The notes under the pieces were generated by a model, which was given only the letters and a program-made list of their open reading frames with translations, made no database searches and was not told the origin of the DNA. 40,554 bases of DNA, from the NCBI GenBank assembly GCA_021731365.1, contig JAKFXL010000002.1, forward strand, positions 1 through 40,554, given 5' to 3'. This stretch comes from Gammaproteobacteria bacterium (GTDB lineage: Bacteria > Pseudomonadota > Gammaproteobacteria > Tenderiales > Tenderiaceae). Each line of letters begins with the position of its first letter. Position 1 is the first letter of the stretch. The position numbers and the translations under genes are program-made. Positions 36,185-40,554 of this stretch are shown one piece after another.

Positions 36185-37786
36185 ATGGTCATAGAGACAG
36201 ACAGACAGGCACACACCAACCCGGCCCATACCTGGCGACCACTGCGCCTCTTCAACCTCTATCGCCTGCTGCTCTCCAGCCTGTTTGTGGTGTTGGCTTT
36301 TTCCGACATCAGCATCAAACCGATTGGCGAATACACCCCCCCCCTGTTTAACAGCGTCGCTATCCTCTACCTGCTCTTTGCCATCGCCACCTGTTTTACC
36401 ATTGGCAAACGGAACCCCCCATTCACCACCCAGGTCCATATCCAGACCATCACCGACATCATCGCCATCACACTGTTGATGCACGCCAGCGGCGGCACCG
36501 CCTCCGGACTCGGCATGTTACTCATCATCGCCATCGCCGCCAGCGCCATGTTGCTGGAGGGGCGCGCCGCGCTCAGCCTTGCCGCCACCGCCACCTTTTT
36601 CATGCTCGGTGAACACGCCTACTTCCAACTCAGCAACCCAGGACTCTCTGCCGCCTACACCCATGCCGGACTACTGGGAGCCACCTTTTTTGTCACCGCG
36701 CTCCTAACCCGTGTACTGGCACTGCGGATTCGCGAAAGTGAAGCGCTGGCCGCCAGACGGGGCATCGACCTGGCCAACATGGAACAGCTGGCCGAATATG
36801 TCATCCAGCGCATGCAGACCGGCGTTGTGGTAATCGACAACCGTGCCCAGATCTGGCAGATCAACGACTCTGCCCGCCAGCTACTGGGCATCACCCAGCT
36901 GCCCGAAAGACCATCACTCACCACCCTCTGCCCGGCCCTGGCGGAACAGTACCAGCGCTGGCAACACGAAGGCGAACGGCCACAACGGTTCCACAGTGAC
37001 ATTGCCGAACTACTACCACGCTTTGCGGCGCTGGGTGATGAGGCCAGCACACTGATCTTTCTTGAAGATACCAGCGCCCTGACCCAGCAGGCCCAACAAC
37101 TCAAACTCGCGTCACTGGGGCGACTCTCCGCCAGCATCGCCCACGAAATCCGCAACCCACTGGGGGCCATCAGCCACGCCGGCCAGCTGCTGGCGGAATC
37201 GCCCCAGCTCGACAAACATGACCTGCGCCTCACCGACATCATCCGCAACAACAGCCAGCGCATGAACAACATCATTGAAAACGTACTCCAGCTCGGGCGT
37301 CGCAACCAGGCCAAACCAGAGACCGTTCCACTCAAACCCTGGCTGGAAAACTTTGTCGCCGAGCTATCCCGCGATCAGCAACTCGCCCCAGACCAGATAC
37401 AACTCACCGTGGAACCAGAGACCCTGACCGCCGAGTTTGATACCAGCCAGCTCCACCAGATCCTCTGGAACCTCTGCCAGAATGGCCTCCGCCACGGCAA
37501 GGAACAGAGTGGCCACGCCCGGCTCACACTCACTGCCAAGGCGGTAAACAACACCACACCGCACCTCGACATCAGCGACAACGGCCCCGGCATCAGCCCC
37601 GGCGCACAGCAACAGATCTTTGAACCTTTTTTCACCACCGCCGCACAAGGCAGCGGACTGGGGCTTTACATCGCCAGAGAACTGAGCGAATGTAACCATG
37701 CCCATTTAAACTACCTGCCCGCCAGTGACGGTGGCAGCTGTTTTCGCCTGACCTTTGGCGATCCACGCAGACGAAGGACTCATTAA
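36185..37786 (+). CDS. pilS: PilS sensor histidine kinase
   Basis: PilS controls type IV pilin transcription through PilR. The 533-aa protein has an N-terminal block of about six hydrophobic helices (roughly 25-190), then a PAS-like domain, a DHp helix with H320 in SIAHEIRNPLGAIS, and an ATPase domain with the N-box (LWNLCQNGLRHG), DNGPGIS and GSGLGLYIARE. The multi-helix membrane sensor is typical of PilS. The ATG at 36185 follows a TTG; the preceding AAGGA is rather far. pilR begins directly after the stop codon. Confidence 0.93.
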   Translation: MVIETDRQAHTNPAHTWRPLRLFNLYRLLLSSLFVVLAFSDISIKPIGEYTPPLFNSVAILYLLFAIATCFTIGKRNPPFTTQVHIQTITDIIAITLLMHASGGTASGLGMLLIIAIAASAMLLEGRAALSLAATATFFMLGEHAYFQLSNPGLSAAYTHAGLLGATFFVTALLTRVLALRIRESEALAARRGIDLANMEQLAEYVIQRMQTGVVVIDNRAQIWQINDSARQLLGITQLPERPSLTTLCPALAEQYQRWQHEGERPQRFHSDIAELLPRFAALGDEASTLIFLEDTSALTQQAQQLKLASLGRLSASIAHEIRNPLGAISHAGQLLAESPQLDKHDLRLTDIIRNNSQRMNNIIENVLQLGRRNQAKPETVPLKPWLENFVAELSRDQQLAPDQIQLTVEPETLTAEFDTSQLHQILWNLCQNGLRHGKEQSGHARLTLTAKAVNNTTPHLDISDNGPGISPGAQQQIFEPFFTTAAQGSGLGLYIARELSECNHAHLNYLPASDGGSCFRLTFGDPRRRRTH

Positions 37787-39121
37787 ATGCATAGACGGCC
37801 ACTCGCACTCATCGTCGACGACGAACCCGACATCCGTGAACTCCTCACCCTCACCCTGGAGCGCATGGCCATCGACTGCCACAGCGCCCCCGACCTGATG
37901 CAGGCGCGCAAACTGCTGGCCGGCCGCCATTACGACTTCTGCCTCACCGACATGCGCCTGCCCGACGGTGACGGCATCGAACTGGTCCGGGATATACAAC
38001 GTCACCACCCCGACACCCCCGTCGCCATGATCACTGCCCACGGCAACATGGAGGCCGCCGTCACCGCACTCAAGGCCGGGGCCTTTGACTTTGTCTCCAA
38101 ACCCGTCGACCTGCACGTCCTGCGCAACCTCGTCAGCACCGCACTCAAACTGCACAAAGGGGAAGACACCCCCCAGGAGCGCCGCAGCCGTGACTCACTG
38201 CTGGGTGAATCAGAAACGATGCGCCAGATCCGCCACAAAATTGCCAAGGTGGCACGCAGCCAGGCCCCCATCTATATAAGTGGCGAATCGGGCAGTGGCA
38301 AAGAGCTGGTCGCCCGCCTCATCCATGAAAAGGGGCCACGCGCCGCACTGCCCTTTGTCCCCGTCAACTGCGGGGCCATTCCTGAAGCGTTAATGGAGAG
38401 TGAATTTTTTGGCCACAAAAAAGGCAGCTTCACCGGTGCCCACAGCAACAAGGATGGACTCTTCCAGGCCGCCGACGGTGGCACACTGTTTCTGGATGAG
38501 GTGGCCGACCTACCCCTGCAGATGCAGGTCAAACTGCTGCGCGCCATCCAGGAAAAATCGATTCGCCCCATCGGCGCACAGCAAGAGTTCTCCATCGACG
38601 TACGCCTGCTCAGCGCCACCCACAAAAACCTTGCTGAATTAGTGGCAGCAGGCACCTTCCGCCAGGATCTCTTTTACCGCATCAACGTCATCGAACTGCA
38701 CGTGCCCAGCCTGCGTCAACGCCGTGACGACATCCCCATGCTGGCAGAACACTGCCTGAAAAAAATCAGCCGCAGCATGGCGCTGGACAAACCCACCCTC
38801 TCACCCGCAGCACTTGCCGCACTCCAGACCTACCACTTTCCCGGCAACGTACGTGAACTGGAAAACATCCTCGAACGCGCCCTGACACTCTGCGAAAAAA
38901 ACACCATCCAACCAGAAGATCTGCACCTGCCACACGCAGCCGAGAACAGGGAGCATGACCTGGAAAGCCAACCCCTCGACACCTATCTCGACCACCAGGC
39001 CCGCGACGTCATTGAAAAGGCATTGATAGAAACCAAATACAACAAAACCGCCTCCGCCAAACTGCTCGGCATCAGCTTCAGACAGCTGCGATATCGCCTG
39101 AAAAAACTGGGGATAGATTAA
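37787..39121 (+). CDS. pilR: PilR NtrC-family response regulator
   Basis: PilR activates pilA with RNA polymerase sigma-54. The 444-aa protein has a receiver domain with the acidic pair DDE near residue 11 and phospho-acceptor D55 (LTDMRLPDG). The AAA+ domain has Walker A GESGSGKE at 166-173 and GSFTGA at 213-218, the sigma-54-contact loop. A Fis-type helix-turn-helix, NKTASAKLLGISFRQLRYRL, closes the protein. GSFTGA in place of GAFTGA is usual for PilR. It starts immediately after pilS (TAAATG), and its target promoter is just downstream. Confidence 0.95.
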   Translation: MHRRPLALIVDDEPDIRELLTLTLERMAIDCHSAPDLMQARKLLAGRHYDFCLTDMRLPDGDGIELVRDIQRHHPDTPVAMITAHGNMEAAVTALKAGAFDFVSKPVDLHVLRNLVSTALKLHKGEDTPQERRSRDSLLGESETMRQIRHKIAKVARSQAPIYISGESGSGKELVARLIHEKGPRAALPFVPVNCGAIPEALMESEFFGHKKGSFTGAHSNKDGLFQAADGGTLFLDEVADLPLQMQVKLLRAIQEKSIRPIGAQQEFSIDVRLLSATHKNLAELVAAGTFRQDLFYRINVIELHVPSLRQRRDDIPMLAEHCLKKISRSMALDKPTLSPAALAALQTYHFPGNVRELENILERALTLCEKNTIQPEDLHLPHAAENREHDLESQPLDTYLDHQARDVIEKALIETKYNKTASAKLLGISFRQLRYRLKKLGID

Positions 39122-39136
39122 AAACAGACAGCTCAC

Positions 39137-39169
39137 GTCACAAAGTGACAGCGATTGTCACTGAGTGAC
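39137..39169. promoter_or_regulatory. Two GTCAC-N3-GTGAC palindromes, candidate PilR binding array
   Basis: GTCACAAAGTGAC (39137-39149) and GTCACTGAGTGAC (39157-39169) are palindromes with centres exactly 20 bp apart, so they lie on the same face of the helix. The intervening bases add a further dyad, GTGACA-GCGAT-TGTCAC. Another GTGAC half-site is at 39252-39256. They are about 150 bp upstream of the sigma-54 promoter, a normal enhancer distance. PilR sites in other species contain TGTC, which occurs here. Confidence 0.65.
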
Positions 39170-39310
39170 GACACATCCGATATCAACATCCGCTGTTAAT
39201 AAATTTTTACACCAAACACACCACCCAAGCCGCTGTTCTTCTATTTTTTTTGTGACATAATTGGCACAAGCCATAGACGGAGAGATACAAAACCGTATCT
39301 AACCACTCAA

Positions 39311-39326
39311 TGGCACAGGAAGTGCA
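39311..39326 (+). promoter_or_regulatory. Sigma-54 promoter of pilA
   Basis: TGGCACAGGAAGTGCA has TGGCAC at -24 and GTGCA at -12, with GG and GC exactly 10 bp apart, one mismatch from TGGCAC-N5-TTGCA. Transcription should begin near 39337, leaving a leader of about 130 nt. The remainder of 39122-39469 has no gene. Confidence 0.85.
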
Positions 39327-39469
39327 CTACTCACACCAAGGCCAAAACGTAAACACCGTTAAAGTCTGTAGTAACAGAACCGATAACGCATAACGAAGCA
39401 CGTTTTTAAGCCAGGGTTAAAGTTATCACAGTAATGGATTCACACTTACACACATTAGGAGATTCACAA

Positions 39470-39916
39470 ATGAAGATGCAAAAAGGTTTTACCTTAATAG
39501 AGCTAATGATCGTTGTAGCGATCATCGGTATTTTGGCGGCGATTGCGATTCCGCAATATCAAGACTACGTCACTCGTGCAAAATTCCAAGATGGCACCAT
39601 GTCCCTAGCATCAACAATGACAGCAACAGGACTATGCATACAGCAAGCTGCTGGTGATCCTACCGCATGTAATACTGATGCATTAATCGGCACCACCATG
39701 CCCACAGCAGCTGCGGCAGGAGCAATCACAATTGCACGCGGCACCTTTACTGCAGGAACCAGTGGTGTTGGTGGTACTGCAGTCTACACAATTACTGGTA
39801 ATTCAACTCTAGGGTCTTGCATAGTAACCGCCACAGGAACCGTAGCTGCCGCCAATATTAATTGGACTTACGCCACTACCGGCACTGGCTGCAACAAGTC
39901 AAAAACAGGGTACTAA
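39470..39916 (+). CDS. pilA: Type IV major pilin
   Basis: This is the structural subunit of type IVa pili, used for twitching, attachment and DNA uptake. The 148-aa prepilin begins [20 protein letters not shown], with a short leader cut before F by PilD and the conserved Glu at mature position 5. The long N-terminal helix ends near [16 protein letters not shown]. The C-terminal part has an alanine/threonine/glycine-rich beta region and four cysteines (around residues 54, 63, 123 and 142), two of which could form the D-region disulfide. AGGAG at 39457-39461 is eight bases before the ATG; an earlier in-frame ATG is less likely. It lies downstream of pilSR and its sigma-54 promoter. Confidence 0.95.
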   Translation: MKMQKGFTLIELMIVVAIIGILAAIAIPQYQDYVTRAKFQDGTMSLASTMTATGLCIQQAAGDPTACNTDALIGTTMPTAAAAGAITIARGTFTAGTSGVGGTAVYTITGNSTLGSCIVTATGTVAAANINWTYATTGTGCNKSKTGY

Positions 39917-39973
39917 TAACCCATTACAAGAAAACAAATAACAGATCAAAATACAAAATAGCACCAAGAACCC

Positions 39974-40006
39974 AAAGCCCCTCTTTAAGAGGGGCTTTAT
40001 TTTTTC
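39974..40006 (+). terminator. Terminator of pilA
   Basis: AAAGCCCCTC and GAGGGGCTTT form a 10-bp stem with a TTTAA loop, followed by ATTTTTTC. A strong intrinsic terminator 58 bp after the pilA stop. Confidence 0.92.
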
Positions 40007-40123
40007 ATTGAAGCGCAATAATTAACCAGAATCACACCGAACAACTATCGTTAGTTTATTCAATGACGATCATTACCCCCATGCTTTTAAACAAGACCCT
40101 GCCAGTCAATAGTTTTAAAGTAT

Positions 40124-40424
40124 CAGGGCCGTAGGGCAATGAAATGGACTCCTCCCTCCTAAACGGCATCAATGTGCCAGACTGTTGATTCAGAGAGAAC
40201 AGGGCCGTAGGGCGCAATAATCAACGAGCATTGCGCCGAATGACTATTAGCACAACTCAAGCAAGCTGATCACTTCTCCCTCGCCTCAATCGGCAAACAA
40301 ACGCCACGCTCAACGCCACGATGAAATGTTAAACCAAACCAACACTCAACGTTTTACATCCATCAAACCCTGCGGCACAAGAGCCCCATGAACGTAGCGA
40401 ATGTTTTGGGCATTGCGCCCTACG
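40124..40424. repeat. Short GTAGGGC-type interspersed repeats in a gene-free stretch
   Basis: CAGGGCCGTAGGGC occurs twice, at 40124-40137 and 40200-40213, in direct orientation. The second copy is followed by GGCGCAAT and ATTGCGCC, an 8-bp hairpin (40211-40218 and 40230-40237). A third, inverted copy CATTGCGCCCTACG lies at 40411-40424. No open frame with coding character is seen from 40007 to the end of the window. Confidence 0.65.
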
Positions 40425-40443
40425 ATCCTGGTCGTGGTGCGCA

Positions 40444-40500
40444 CCTCCGTTCATGGTTCGATAAGCTCACCACGAACGGAGGAGCTATTCAGCGGTTTCT
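40444..40500. repeat. Degenerate copy of the upstream MITE/REP-like repeat
   Basis: CCTCCGTTC (40444-40452) and GAACGGAGG (40474-40482) form a 9-bp hairpin. The loop contains TTCGATAAGCTCACCA, close to the inner repeat of the element at 36010-36139, and CTATTCAGCGGTTTCT follows, a decayed version of that element's right terminus. Left and right flanks give no clear duplication. Confidence 0.6.
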
Positions 40501-40554
40501 TAAAGTATCCGCCCCAACGGTCGAAAACCCTGAGGACACAACACAGGTAGAGAG

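Noticed and set aside
39262-39277. Another TGGCAC motif upstream of pilA as a sigma-54 promoter
   Set aside because: Its -12 element does not match (ATAGA in place of TTGCA), whereas the motif at 39311 does.
39434-39469. Earlier ATG extending PilA by 12 codons
   Set aside because: It lacks a binding site and would give an atypical leader; the ATG at 39470 follows AGGAG and gives the normal short prepilin leader.
40007-40554. CRISPR array in the repeat-rich end of the window
   Set aside because: The repeats are few, irregularly spaced and in both orientations, and no cas gene is present.

Overview
The window comes from a gammaproteobacterium with moderately high GC. The clues are the ribF-ileS-lspA-ispH order next to murJ and rpsT, the rplU-rpmA-obgE-proB block facing ispB, a GlcDEF glycolate dehydrogenase, and pilS-pilR-pilA with a sigma-54 promoter. 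Autotrophic or sulfur-oxidising relatives (Chromatiales-like) would fit, but nothing here fixes the genus.

Layout. (A) 1-3818: the 3' end of a defence locus. It holds the last 51 codons of an unidentified gene (possibly a type I restriction R subunit), then a translationally coupled trio: an ABC-type AAA ATPase, an HNH-nuclease-like protein (a Septu PtuA/PtuB-like pair) and a Fic-family AMP transferase with a C-terminal DNA-binding-like domain. (B) 3825-15556: conserved housekeeping genes, ispH, lspA, ileS, ribF, murJ (minus strand), rpsT (plus), proB, obgE, rpmA, rplU (minus), ispB and tRNA-Pro(CGG) (plus). (C) 15726-25478: a two-armed cluster around Anbu, a proteasome-like peptidase. Anbu and a 1096-aa transglutaminase/DUF2126 protein are on the plus strand. 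A lipoprotein, an alpha-E protein, a circularly permuted ATP-grasp and two more transglutaminase-like proteins are on the minus strand. The gene mix suggests a peptide-ligation and peptide-degradation system. (D) 25612-35589: a minus-strand metabolic block. It holds a phosphoketolase/transketolase-superfamily enzyme, a four-carbon-acid-sugar kinase (DUF1537 family), glcD, glcE, glcF and pldA, with a divergent IclR regulator. A two-gene cassette, a Tae4-type cell-wall amidase and a small membrane protein, sits inside this block. (E) 35746-40006: a small PP0621-like membrane protein, a 130-bp MITE-like element, the pilS-pilR two-component system, a PilR-type operator array with a sigma-54 promoter, and the type IV pilin gene pilA with its terminator. 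(F) 40007-40554: no gene; interspersed short repeats.

The most interesting parts are the Tae4/membrane-protein cassette with no secretion genes nearby, the Anbu cluster with its unexplained lipoprotein, the kinase/ThDP-enzyme/GlcDEF/IclR block that does not match a pathway I know, and the paired 13-bp palindromes 20 bp apart upstream of pilA. All assignments come from reading motifs by eye; no database search was possible.
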